Source: Syntrophobacterales bacterium (GTDB lineage: Bacteria > Desulfobacterota > Syntrophia > Syntrophales > UBA2210). Taken from it: a DNA stretch of 32,950 bases. Where the stretch lies: NCBI GenBank assembly GCA_021163105.1, contig JAGGXJ010000061.1:1-32950 (forward strand), read 5' to 3'. The position numbers and the translations under genes were made by a program. The notes under the pieces were generated by a model that saw only the letters and a program-made list of their open reading frames with translations, was not told the DNA's origin and did not search any database. Numbering within the stretch: position 1 is the stretch's first letter; every line of letters begins with the position of its first letter. Below are positions 25,436 through 32,862 of this stretch, piece after piece.

Positions 25436-26308
25436 TTACATTCCGTTCAGTCTTCTGAGCGCGAGCATAAGCGCCTGTGTTCCCATTCTGCCGTGTCCCT
25501 GCCCCTTCACAGCGATATAAAGCTGTCTGACCAAAGACAATCCCGGCAGGGACAGGTCAGATGCCGCTGCTTCTTCCAGGGCTATCCCCATATCCTTGAT
25601 GAAATGCTCCACAAAAAAACCGGGGTTGTAGTCATCGCGTACAATTTTGGGTCCCAGATTGTTTATCAGCCAGGAACTGGCGGAACCTTTCCCTATTACA
25701 TCTATTACCGATTGTTCATCGAGTCCCAGCCGCGAAGCATATAGAAGAGATTCACAAACTCCGATCATGGTACCCGCGACAAGAATCTGGTTGCACACCT
25801 TTGTATGCTGCCCGGCGCCGGGTCCACCCATGTAGGCTATCTCTTTTCCCATCAACTTTAAAAGGGGCAACACTTTTTTGAAAACATTTTTGTCTCCCCC
25901 CACCATAATGGCGAGAGTGGCTGCCTTTGCTCCTGAGTCACCGCCCGAAACCGGGGCGTCAAGACTTGCAATTCCATGCTCCGAGGTCTTCTCGGCTATT
26001 TTAAGGGCCAGTTGCGGTTTGCTTGTTGTCATGTCCACAACCGTATGGCACATACCTCCGGCAGAGACTATCCCCTCCTCGCCAAAATATACCTCTTCTA
26101 CGTCCCTCGGATGACCGACTATCGTGAAAACTATCTCCGCGTTACGGGCGACTTCGGCCGGAGAGACGCACCAGCGCCCGCCCTCTTTCACAAGGTCTTC
26201 CGCCTTCTCTCGTGTTCTGTTATACAGGAAGAGATCATGCCCTCCGTCCCGGATGTGTCCTGCCATTGAAAAGCCCATGACGCCCGTGCCTATCCACCCG
26301 ATTTTCAT
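25436..26308 (-). CDS. NAD(P)-dependent beta-hydroxyacid dehydrogenase (3-hydroxyisobutyrate dehydrogenase / tartronate semialdehyde reductase family)
   Basis: The 290-residue protein has the Rossmann motif GWIGTGVMG at the start, the family substrate loop DAPVSGGDSGAK (about 118-129) and the catalytic Lys in GQHTKVCNQ (near 170). Family members reduce or oxidise 3-hydroxyisobutyrate, tartronate semialdehyde, L-serine-like or succinic semialdehyde substrates; the sequence does not decide among them. GGGGAG lies before the ATG at 26308. It is downstream of the TRAP genes on the same strand, but a 245-base gap with a hairpin separates them, so it may have its own promoter. Acting on the compound taken up by the TRAP system is a reasonable inference. 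Confidence 0.88.
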   Translation of the reverse strand: MKIGWIGTGVMGFSMAGHIRDGGHDLFLYNRTREKAEDLVKEGGRWCVSPAEVARNAEIVFTIVGHPRDVEEVYFGEEGIVSAGGMCHTVVDMTTSKPQLALKIAEKTSEHGIASLDAPVSGGDSGAKAATLAIMVGGDKNVFKKVLPLLKLMGKEIAYMGGPGAGQHTKVCNQILVAGTMIGVCESLLYASRLGLDEQSVIDVIGKGSASSWLINNLGPKIVRDDYNPGFFVEHFIKDMGIALEEAAASDLSLPGLSLVRQLYIAVKGQGHGRMGTQALMLALRRLNGM

Positions 26309-26553
26309 AGCCTTATCTCCCCTTTAAACAGTAAAATGCTTTCCTCTGAATTTTTCACTGATGTATCAGATGAGAGGGAAAACATCAATCTATTTTAAGA
26401 TTCAGACTCCACCGACTGAAATAAGATATAAATATTTGGTGTGATGGCAAACAGGGGTAAGCGAAATATAAAAACTTCACGCAATTCCGTACAAGCGGAA
26501 TTTTCGCTATTACTCCAACAGTTGCGGGGAATATTCGACGAAAATTTACGGAT
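26309..26553. other. Spacer between the TRAP genes and the dehydrogenase gene
   Basis: No gene. It contains a hairpin (26483-26502, listed separately) and a small palindrome CTGATGTATCAG (26358-26369), about 50 bases upstream of the dehydrogenase ATG, that could be an operator. Confidence 0.4.
26483..26502 (-). terminator. Hairpin downstream of dctM, possible terminator
   Basis: AATTCCG (26483-26489), a six-base loop and CGGAATT (26496-26502) pair perfectly. On the minus strand five T occur eight bases after the stem. It lies about 50 bases beyond the dctM stop. The distance of the T-run makes it a weak intrinsic terminator, or only an RNA-stabilising hairpin. Confidence 0.4.
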
Positions 26554-27898
26554 TCAGTGAGTGGGACCGATCATCCGTTCTGGAAGCCAGGTAATGATCT
26601 CCGGAAAGATCGTACAGATCAAAAGGGTGAACATTATAATAAAGACAAAGGGAAGCACCCCTTTTATGATATCCGCCATAGTCAGACCCAATTCTGGTGG
26701 CGCGCTGCCTTTCAGAACAAAGATGGACATTGCCATGGGCGGTGTCTGAAATGCCATCTGCAGGTTGATGCATATCATCATACCCGCCCACAAAGGGTTG
26801 AATCCCAGGGTTGCAAGGATCGGGGAAAAAATGGGTACAATAATAAAAACGATTCCTATCCATTCAATGAACATACCCAGCAGGAAAACGATAAGCATGA
26901 TCATAGCAAAGGAGGCCCATCTTCCTCCGGGAACAGCAAGAATCATTCTGGAAACAACTTCCCCGGAACCGGCGCTCATGAATATTCCTACAAAGGCATA
27001 GCACATTGCGGCAATCAATACCACAAAGGCGCTGACTCGAAGAGTTTCAATAGAAGCGCGGGCTATCAAGTCCCAGCTGAATTTACGGTAGGCCATCGAC
27101 AGCAGGATGGCGGCAAGACAGCCAACCGCCGCGGCCTCGGTGGGAGGGGCAATTCCAGAAAAAATAGTTCCCAGAACAGCCATGATTAACAATACCGGAG
27201 GTATCAAGGATTTCATCAGTTTGATTAATTTCTTTGTCGTAAGAGGAGTCCTTTGCTCCACGGGAAGAGCCGGGCCCAGATCAGGATTGATATAGCAGCG
27301 TAAAAGCACATAAGACACATAAAGACCTGACAGGATCAAACCCGGGAAAACCGCCCCCATGAACATCTGGCCTATGGAGATGCCGGCCTGGGGTCCGTAA
27401 ACTACCAGCATGATGCTTGGCGGAATGAGGATGCCAAGGGTGCCTGACGCAACAATAGTTCCGGCAGCCAGGGGCTTGTCATACCCACGGGTAAGCATCG
27501 GGCCTAGGGCAATCAGGGTAAGAATGGTCACTGAAGCTGCTATGACGCCCAGACAGGCGGCCAGAATCGTTCCGAATACAATGGTGACTACTGCAAGCCC
27601 CCCTTCAGCCCCCCAGAGTGTCATAAAGACTTTCGTATAACTCCTTTGTTATACCGGAATGTTGCAGCACTACCCCCATAAAAGTAAACAGGGGTACCGC
27701 CAGGTAGGGATAATTCAGGGAAAGAGCGTAAATCCGGCTGTAAAGAATGTGATATGTGGTCGTGGGGCCGAAAATCAGCAGGCCCACTATAAAGGCTACG
27801 CTTCCTATGACAAAAGCAATAGGAAAACCGGTCATGACAAGTGTTAATACGCCTCCCAGCATTAGAAAGGCTACAACTTCAGCGCTTAATTCAATCAA
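26554..27898 (-). pseudogene. dctM: TRAP transporter large permease (DctM), frameshifted in a G-run
   Basis: Two overlapping frames together give one complete DctM of about 445 residues. The first (27898-27605) has MTGFPIAFVIGSVAF and AVPLFTFMGVVLQHSGI and stops right after DTLGG. The second (from about 27615 to 26554) continues directly with AEGGLAVVTIVFGTILAA, then MLTRGYDKPLAAGTI, GILIPPSIMLVVYG and APPTEAAAVG. The break lies in the minus-strand run CTGGGGGGCTGA: one extra G would restore the frame. It is either a real loss-of-function deletion, a sequencing or assembly error, or a +1 shift made by the ribosome. The start is TTG 27898 after AGAGG, overlapping dctQ by 8 bases. Twelve or so membrane helices are expected from the joined protein. 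Confidence 0.88.
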
Positions 27899-28409
27899 TT
27901 TCTTTGCCTCTTATCAGAAAGTATAGATCACGTATAAATCTCGCTGTTCCCTGAAGGATCAAGAGAAAAAGGCCTATCGCGAAAACAGTACGGTATGGGG
28001 CAGCCGGAGGGTACCAGAAACTGTTGAACATGACCTCATGGATTCTCCATGCTCTCAAAGCCCAGTCAACTGAAAGTTTAAACATCATGATTATCAGAGG
28101 GAAAAACAGAAAGATGGAACAGATAACATCCATCAGCGCCCTCTTTTTCCTGGAAAGAGAACCGTATATCAAATCCACTCTGGTATGGGAGTCGTACAGA
28201 TAGTTATAGGACGCACCCAGCATATAGACGATACCGCCTGACATGCACATGGAATCGTAGGCCCAGATGGTGGGCGCATTGAAAAAATGCCGGGCAATTG
28301 CCTCGTATGAACCGACTAAAACGAGGAGAAAAGCAAACCATTTTCCAAGTGATCCTGATGTTTCACTCAACCAGTCAATGATTTTTAGTGTTTTTGTTAA
28401 AATGGCCAT
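27891..28409 (-). CDS. dctQ: TRAP transporter small permease (DctQ)
   Basis: The 172-residue protein has four membrane helices (about 20-45, 53-70, 90-112, 137-160) and the DctQ-type segments EAIARHFFNAPTIWAYD and DSHTRVDLIYG. It pairs with DctM in the sodium-driven permease complex, which accepts substrate from DctP. AGGAG precedes the ATG at 28409, and it starts 20 bases after the dctP stop. Confidence 0.93.
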   Translation of the reverse strand: MAILTKTLKIIDWLSETSGSLGKWFAFLLVLVGSYEAIARHFFNAPTIWAYDSMCMSGGIVYMLGASYNYLYDSHTRVDLIYGSLSRKKRALMDVICSIFLFFPLIIMMFKLSVDWALRAWRIHEVMFNSFWYPPAAPYRTVFAIGLFLLILQGTARFIRDLYFLIRGKEID

Positions 28410-28429
28410 GCTTTTCTCCTCAAACCAAT

Positions 28430-29476
28430 CTATTTGATTGCGTTGTATGCCTCACCAAAGTTTTTCATTGAATTATAGATCTCACCGAAAATCGGAGATT
28501 CTGATTTCGATTTTTCTTCATAGAATTTGTTGGCTTCGGCAGTCAATGCAACTTCTATGTCTTTAGGCACCTTAAAAACTTCGTTGCCCGCTTTTCTGAA
28601 TTTATCCACTGCCTTTACCGATTCGTAAACCAGGTACTCATGCTGGGCCTGGGTCCATTTGTCGATCAGACCCTGGACTACAACCTTGAGGTCCGCCGGT
28701 AGAGCAGCCCAGGCTTTTTTGTTGACGAAGAAAACCTGTGGGTCACTGGGCGCACGGATGGGGGAAAGATAAACATAGTGAGCAACTTCGTTGAAGTGCA
28801 TATTCCAGTTGGATGCCAGAGTTGAATATTCAAATGCGTCAATAGTTCCCCTCTGCATGGCTTCATAGAGCTCACCGCCGGGAATAATAACCGTTGCCGC
28901 TCCCATTCTCTTGAGGATTTCACCACCATCACCCATACATCGTGCTTTCAGCCCTTTGATATCCTTGAGAGATTCAAGTTTGACCTTGGAATGAAAGAAT
29001 ACCTCTTCCGGCAGGGGTGATAGCGCGCCTGGAAAGGTTAATACATTGTATCCTTTCATCATTTTGTTCATAAGCGCGGCGCCTCCGCCGTAATCGAACC
29101 AGGTTCTCAATGCCTCGCCTGGGAGACCACCCGGCCGGGAGCTGATCAGGCCGGCCGCCGGCCATTTATCCAGATTGTACATTGGACAAGTGTAGCACAT
29201 CTGGAGAACATTCCGGTCGACAGCATCTAATTCCTTGTAAACCGGAACAATAGATCCGCCCACAAAGGGTTTTACAGTCAGTCGGCCATCGGTTGCCGCG
29301 GTAATGGCATCACATAGTTTGTTATGGTAAATCTGGGACGGATCTGAAGCGGGACCATGTCCTGATGATTTCCAGATAATCTTCTTGGCAATGCTTTGTC
29401 CCGGCAACATTACCATCAGCACTGCAACCACCATGATAACCAGTAAAATTCCTACATTCTTTTTGCGAATTTTCAT
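28430..29476 (-). CDS. dctP: TRAP transporter substrate-binding protein (DctP)
   Basis: The 348-residue periplasmic binding protein has a signal peptide (about 1-30; hydrophobic core VGILLVIMVVAVLMVML, cleavage after SIA). The mature part follows the DctP fold: IIWKSSGHGPASDP, then GGELYEAMQRGTIDAFEYS near 215-235, where the conserved Arg of the binding pocket would be expected (the nearby KARCMGDGGE supplies one). The ligand is probably a carboxylic or keto acid. AGGAGGG is placed ideally before the ATG at 29476. A 78-base gap separates it from the hydrolase gene upstream, with no second operator seen. Confidence 0.95.
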   Translation of the reverse strand: MKIRKKNVGILLVIMVVAVLMVMLPGQSIAKKIIWKSSGHGPASDPSQIYHNKLCDAITAATDGRLTVKPFVGGSIVPVYKELDAVDRNVLQMCYTCPMYNLDKWPAAGLISSRPGGLPGEALRTWFDYGGGAALMNKMMKGYNVLTFPGALSPLPEEVFFHSKVKLESLKDIKGLKARCMGDGGEILKRMGAATVIIPGGELYEAMQRGTIDAFEYSTLASNWNMHFNEVAHYVYLSPIRAPSDPQVFFVNKKAWAALPADLKVVVQGLIDKWTQAQHEYLVYESVKAVDKFRKAGNEVFKVPKDIEVALTAEANKFYEEKSKSESPIFGEIYNSMKNFGEAYNAIK

Positions 29477-29554
29477 TCTTTCACCCTCCTTTTACAGGTT
29501 AATATGCCATATCGACGTGCCCGTCTGCACGACACACTGGCACTTTGAGAACAA

Positions 29555-30385
29555 CTAACTTATGAACAGAGCACTCCCTGTTCCGTTAATCTGGTAACAA
29601 TTATTGTCTCTTGCCAGACGATCCAAAGCCTCCTTTCCAGTGCAATGGGAAGCACCTATGATTTTGATGCTTTCTTTTTTCAGGTAATCCATAGACAAAT
29701 CAATGCTGTTCCCCTGAGCTTCCATCAGGTGAGTGCCTCCGAGAACAGCATAAAGCGGCTTTTTAAGTAATTCGACAGCGGCATCCAGCATATTCTTCAT
29801 ACCTGGATGGGAACATCCCAGCAGAACAACCAGACCTCGGGGTGTGTCAACGGCAATCGCTACTTCATCTTCAAAGAGATCCTGTTGGAATGCTCCATCC
29901 TTAAAAATCTTGAACCTCGTATTTATCGTCTCATCGTCATGAATCCTTGGAAACCCGGAAAGAATATAGACACCGGGGAAAATTTCCTTGAGCCGCTCGT
30001 GAACAAATTGGTGGTCAATTCCCTTGCTTGACAAAAAGGCTTCATCGAAATTGTTGCCCAAGAATTCACAGGTATTGTTGCTGACTCCGTACTTCTCATC
30101 AAAAAACCCCTGCCCTGTGAACAGCGTGAAATGGTTTGTTTCTTCCGTCAACGACCTAAAACCACCGGAGTGATCATAATGGCCATGACTCAAAACTACG
30201 CAATCAAGGTGACCAAGATCGATGTTAAGCTGACGGGCATTGCTGAGAAACGCCGCGGACTGGCCGACATCAAAAAGCATTCTATAATCATCCTTTTCTA
30301 TAAAAAAGGACAGTCCGTGTTCATACAGCAACCCCTTATGCTCTCCCAGGGTATCCTCTATCAGTGTTGTGATTTTCAATTGCAT
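29555..30385 (-). CDS. Metallo-beta-lactamase-fold hydrolase (RFAP-synthase-like branch)
   Basis: The 276-residue protein has the metal site SHGHYDHSGG (His67, His69, Asp71, His72), a further His in LLGCSHPGM and another in GASHCTG. The opening ITTLIEDTLGE-x6-EHGLSFFIE and the order of motifs match MBL proteins often annotated as 7,8-dihydropterin-6-yl-methyl-aminobenzene-ribofuranose 5'-phosphate synthase, after the methanogen enzyme. That role is unlikely here. A lactone or ester hydrolase acting on the imported compound is possible (inference). The start is ATG 30385 after GGAGGA; an in-frame TTG 15 bases up overlaps that site. It lies 22 bases after the regulator gene. Confidence 0.87.
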   Translation of the reverse strand: MQLKITTLIEDTLGEHKGLLYEHGLSFFIEKDDYRMLFDVGQSAAFLSNARQLNIDLGHLDCVVLSHGHYDHSGGFRSLTEETNHFTLFTGQGFFDEKYGVSNNTCEFLGNNFDEAFLSSKGIDHQFVHERLKEIFPGVYILSGFPRIHDDETINTRFKIFKDGAFQQDLFEDEVAIAVDTPRGLVVLLGCSHPGMKNMLDAAVELLKKPLYAVLGGTHLMEAQGNSIDLSMDYLKKESIKIIGASHCTGKEALDRLARDNNCYQINGTGSALFIS

Positions 30386-30407
30386 GATTCCTCCGTACAA
30401 CTGTTCA

Positions 30408-31109
30408 TTATGGTAAACTGCTCATATGTGTCCGGATATCGGAAAGCGCATTTTCAAGATGACGAGTCATAGCTTTTTCAGCTCCGTTCTTATCTCCGTT
30501 TTTTATGGCCTCAAGAACAGCCCTATGTTCATGAACGGTTTTTTCAATTCGTCCGGGTGTATGAAGGCTGGATATCCAGCCGTTGGGCAGTGATGTGGTC
30601 ACGGATTTCATTAGAACATACAAGGTTGAATTTTTCGTGGATTTTGCAAGCCACCGGTGAAATTTTCGATCAGATTTGATGATTTCTGTGTTGTTTTTGC
30701 TCCCGGCATACAAGTCAAACTGGTCTAAAGCCTCTTCCATCTTCCGGATATCTTCGGTATTGGCCTTTTCCGCGGCAAACGCGGCCGCCTTGGGTTCAAC
30801 GATCAGGCGAACCTCAAAATGATCCAGAATGTGCTGTTCATTGAATTTCAGCCAGTTGACAAAGGGCTGGAAATTTTGAGAGTCGAAATCTGTTATAAAG
30901 ATTCCTTTTCCCTGCTTGACCACGACGTAGCCTGTTGCCTCAAGGATCCTGATGGCTTCTCGGACTGATGATCGGCTGACCTGTAACTGCCGTGATAATT
31001 CATTCTCTGAATAAAATTTATCCCCGGGTTTAAAGTTTTTTTCGGCGACCTTCTTTTTGATTGCGTTGATAACGCTATCGGATAGTCTTATCTTTTTGAT
31101 TGGCTTCAC
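30408..31109 (-). CDS. GntR-family regulator, FadR subfamily (FCD domain)
   Basis: 233 residues. The winged helix is at about 10-75 (ENELSRQLQVSRSSVREAIRILEATGYV, then KQGKGIFI). The FCD ligand domain (about 95-225) shows the usual metal-binding pattern: E-x-R in FEVRLIVEP, FHRWLA, EHRAVLEAI and RHLENAL. Such regulators usually repress their own operon until an organic acid binds. The start is GTG 31109; the ribosome site (AAGGGA) is weak. It heads the operon, with the MBL hydrolase and TRAP genes following, and the region upstream has a strong promoter with a matching operator. Confidence 0.94.
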   Translation of the reverse strand: MKPIKKIRLSDSVINAIKKKVAEKNFKPGDKFYSENELSRQLQVSRSSVREAIRILEATGYVVVKQGKGIFITDFDSQNFQPFVNWLKFNEQHILDHFEVRLIVEPKAAAFAAEKANTEDIRKMEEALDQFDLYAGSKNNTEIIKSDRKFHRWLAKSTKNSTLYVLMKSVTTSLPNGWISSLHTPGRIEKTVHEHRAVLEAIKNGDKNGAEKAMTRHLENALSDIRTHMSSLP

Positions 31110-31158
31110 TGGACAATATCCCTTCGGCCTTTAAAGATACTCGCTGTCTGGTTGTCTG

Positions 31159-31171
31159 CTTGTAGGACAAG
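31159..31171 (-). promoter_or_regulatory. Candidate GntR/FadR-type operator
   Basis: CTTGT-AGG-ACAAG is a perfect 5+5 inverted repeat and contains TTGTAGGACAA, which fits the T-N-G-T-N3-A-C-N-A half-site rule of FadR/FCD-type regulators. It is positioned 4 bases beyond the -10 element of the minus-strand promoter, over the expected transcription start, where bound regulator would block RNA polymerase. Confidence 0.65.
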
Positions 31172-31175
31172 TGAT

Positions 31176-31204
31176 TTTATATTATACTTATCACTGTTCG
31201 TCAA
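31176..31204 (-). promoter_or_regulatory. Sigma70-type promoter of the GntR-MBL-TRAP operon
   Basis: On the minus strand TTGACG (31204-31199) and TATAAA (31181-31176) are separated by exactly 17 bases. The predicted start is near 31169, inside the operator, giving a leader of about 60 bases. Confidence 0.65.
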
Positions 31205-31269
31205 GGATTATTTTGCGTTCTGTCAGTCTAATGCTTAAGGGAAAATCGAGATGAGCCGGGAAGATTATC

Positions 31270-31296
31270 TTGATTTTGGAAAGAGCTTAATATAGT
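31270..31296 (+). promoter_or_regulatory. Candidate promoter of the radical SAM gene, leaderless type
   Basis: TTGATT (31270-31275) and TATAGT (31291-31296) are 15 bases apart. Transcription would begin at about 31303-31306, at or just before the ATG at 31306. No ribosome site lies close to that ATG, which agrees with a leaderless message. Confidence 0.4.
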
Positions 31297-31305
31297 CAAA
31301 TCATT

Positions 31306-32658
31306 ATGCGAAGAAGGGTTCTCCTGATAAATCCATGGATACATGATTTTGCGGCCTATGACCTCTGGGTCAAACCGGCTGGTCTCTTGTATCTTGCTTC
31401 TACTCTGAAAAAAAATGGATATGATGTGAACCTGATAGATTGTCTGGATCCTTTTCACCCCGGCATGGAAAGAGAAAGCCGGACAAGGACCCCAAAGAGG
31501 CTTTCATCAGGACGGGGCGGTTTCTTTAAAGAAAGCATTCCAAAACCGGAGGCATTGAAGAATTTCCCGAGAAGATACGGTCGGTACGGTATAACCCCCC
31601 GCATGTTCGAAGATGAATTGCTGCGCGCGAAGAAACCGGATGCAATATTTGTAACATCGATGATGACCTACTGGTACCCGGGTGTCTTCGAAGCCATAGA
31701 TATTCTCCGGCGCGTAATTCCCAAAGTACCGATTGTTCTGGGAGGAAACTATGCCACCCTCTGCGGTGATCACGCGGCAAGACACTCCGGCGCCGACATT
31801 GTGGTGAAAGGAGAAGGGGAAAAAGCCCTTGCAGAAATCTTAAAGGATCGCTTTAATGATGACCTGCAATTCCTCCCGGATGAAGACGATCTTGATTCGT
31901 ATCCCCTCCCCGCTTTCGAGCTTTTCACTCACATGGATCATATTCCCATAATGACCTCGAGGGGGTGTCCCTTCAGGTGTTCCTACTGCGCGTCGCATCT
32001 CTTGAACGATGGACTCAGAACCAGAGATCCCATAAGGGTTGTTGACGAAATAGAGTTCTGGAATAGGAAGTTCGGTGTGAGAAACTTCCCTTTCTATGAC
32101 GATGCCCTCCTCGTCGACCGGGAAAGGCATGCGATACCCATGCTGGAGGAAATACTGAGAAGGGGGCTGGATTGTGTCTTCCACTGCCCCAATGGTCTTC
32201 ATCTGAGAGAGATAGATGCACCTCTGAGCAAATTGATGTTCAGGGCCGGCTTCAAGACAATACGTTTCGGTTTTGAGACTGCGAGCGCGCGTAGACAGAC
32301 CGACACCGGAGGAAAAATAACCAGTGAGGAAACAAAGGACGCGGTCGCTTATCTGCTGGAAGCCGGCTACAGTGGAAAAGATATAGGAATGTACATCCTG
32401 TGCGGACTCCCGGATCAGAGCGCCTCCGAAGTGCGAGACAGCATAGATTTTGTCAGATCGTGCGGGGCCAGGCCAGTCATCGCGGAATTCTCACCCATAC
32501 CCGGCACACCGATATGGAAAGAAGCGGTGCAAGCATCCCCTTATGACATAGAAAAAGAACCTCTCTACCACAACAACACACTTCTGCCCTGCCGCGGAAA
32601 GGAATTTACCTATGAGATGTACCAGAAATTAAAGAATCTGGCGCGGAGACCAACTTGA
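31306..32658 (+). CDS. B12-binding-domain radical SAM protein
   Basis: 450 residues. The N-terminal cobalamin-binding-like domain (about 1-170) has VLLINPWIHDFAAYD, the hydrophobic strand IFVTSMMTYWYPGV and VLGGNYATLCGDHA. The radical SAM core follows with SRGCPFRCSYCAS (CxxxCxxC near 221-228) for the 4Fe-4S cluster and SAM, GFETAS and a C-terminal GLPDQSASEV. No DxHxxG motif is obvious in the first domain, so cobalamin may be bound base-on or not at all. Family members carry out methylations, ring contractions and other steps; the substrate here cannot be told. The gene is alone, divergent from the GntR operon, with nothing recognisable after it. Confidence 0.9.
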   Translation: MRRRVLLINPWIHDFAAYDLWVKPAGLLYLASTLKKNGYDVNLIDCLDPFHPGMERESRTRTPKRLSSGRGGFFKESIPKPEALKNFPRRYGRYGITPRMFEDELLRAKKPDAIFVTSMMTYWYPGVFEAIDILRRVIPKVPIVLGGNYATLCGDHAARHSGADIVVKGEGEKALAEILKDRFNDDLQFLPDEDDLDSYPLPAFELFTHMDHIPIMTSRGCPFRCSYCASHLLNDGLRTRDPIRVVDEIEFWNRKFGVRNFPFYDDALLVDRERHAIPMLEEILRRGLDCVFHCPNGLHLREIDAPLSKLMFRAGFKTIRFGFETASARRQTDTGGKITSEETKDAVAYLLEAGYSGKDIGMYILCGLPDQSASEVRDSIDFVRSCGARPVIAEFSPIPGTPIWKEAVQASPYDIEKEPLYHNNTLLPCRGKEFTYEMYQKLKNLARRPT

Positions 32659-32843
32659 CGGGTTAGCTAAACTTCAAAAGTGCACTACCCACTCCCATAC
32701 CTTCGGTGGTGGCCGTATCCACCGCGAGAAAAGTCTCAGATTGAAGAAATCTTGTTGTTACTTGATAAAATCGGGTACAAATAAGCGGATCGTTGTTGAT
32801 ACAAGGCAAGCACAATTAATGTTGTTTAATTCGTTCTAAAAAT
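32659..32843. other. Downstream spacer with a possible short ORF
   Basis: A 34-codon frame from GTG 32680 to TAA 32782-32784 ends QIEEILLLLDKIGYK and could be the tail of a decayed gene; another frame over the same bases is also open. No family is recognised and neither is called as a gene. Confidence 0.3.
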
Positions 32844-32862
32844 CCACGTCCTATGGGCGTGG
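32844..32862. repeat. Strong hairpin resembling an IS200/IS605-type element end
   Basis: CCACGTCC (32844-32851), loop TAT, GGGCGTGG (32855-32862): eight pairs with one G-T wobble. A second small palindrome, GTCAGA-G-TCTGAC (32862-32874), follows at once. Subterminal hairpins of this shape mark ends of IS200/IS605 elements and IS1341-type tnpB elements. No transposase or TnpB frame is visible in the 88 bases that remain, so the identity is uncertain. Confidence 0.35.

Noticed and set aside
27605-27624. Programmed +1 frameshift in dctM as the main interpretation
   Set aside because: No known shift signal is visible; a homopolymer deletion or sequence error explains the break more simply. It is kept only as a possibility to check.
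29516-29531. CGTGC-N6-GCACG inverted repeat upstream of dctP as second regulator site
   Set aside because: It does not fit the FadR/FCD rule shown by the operator at 31159 and has only five paired bases.
31306-32658. Viperin-like or other defence radical SAM enzyme
   Set aside because: The N-terminal B12-like domain and lack of neighbouring nucleotide kinase or defence genes do not fit viperins.
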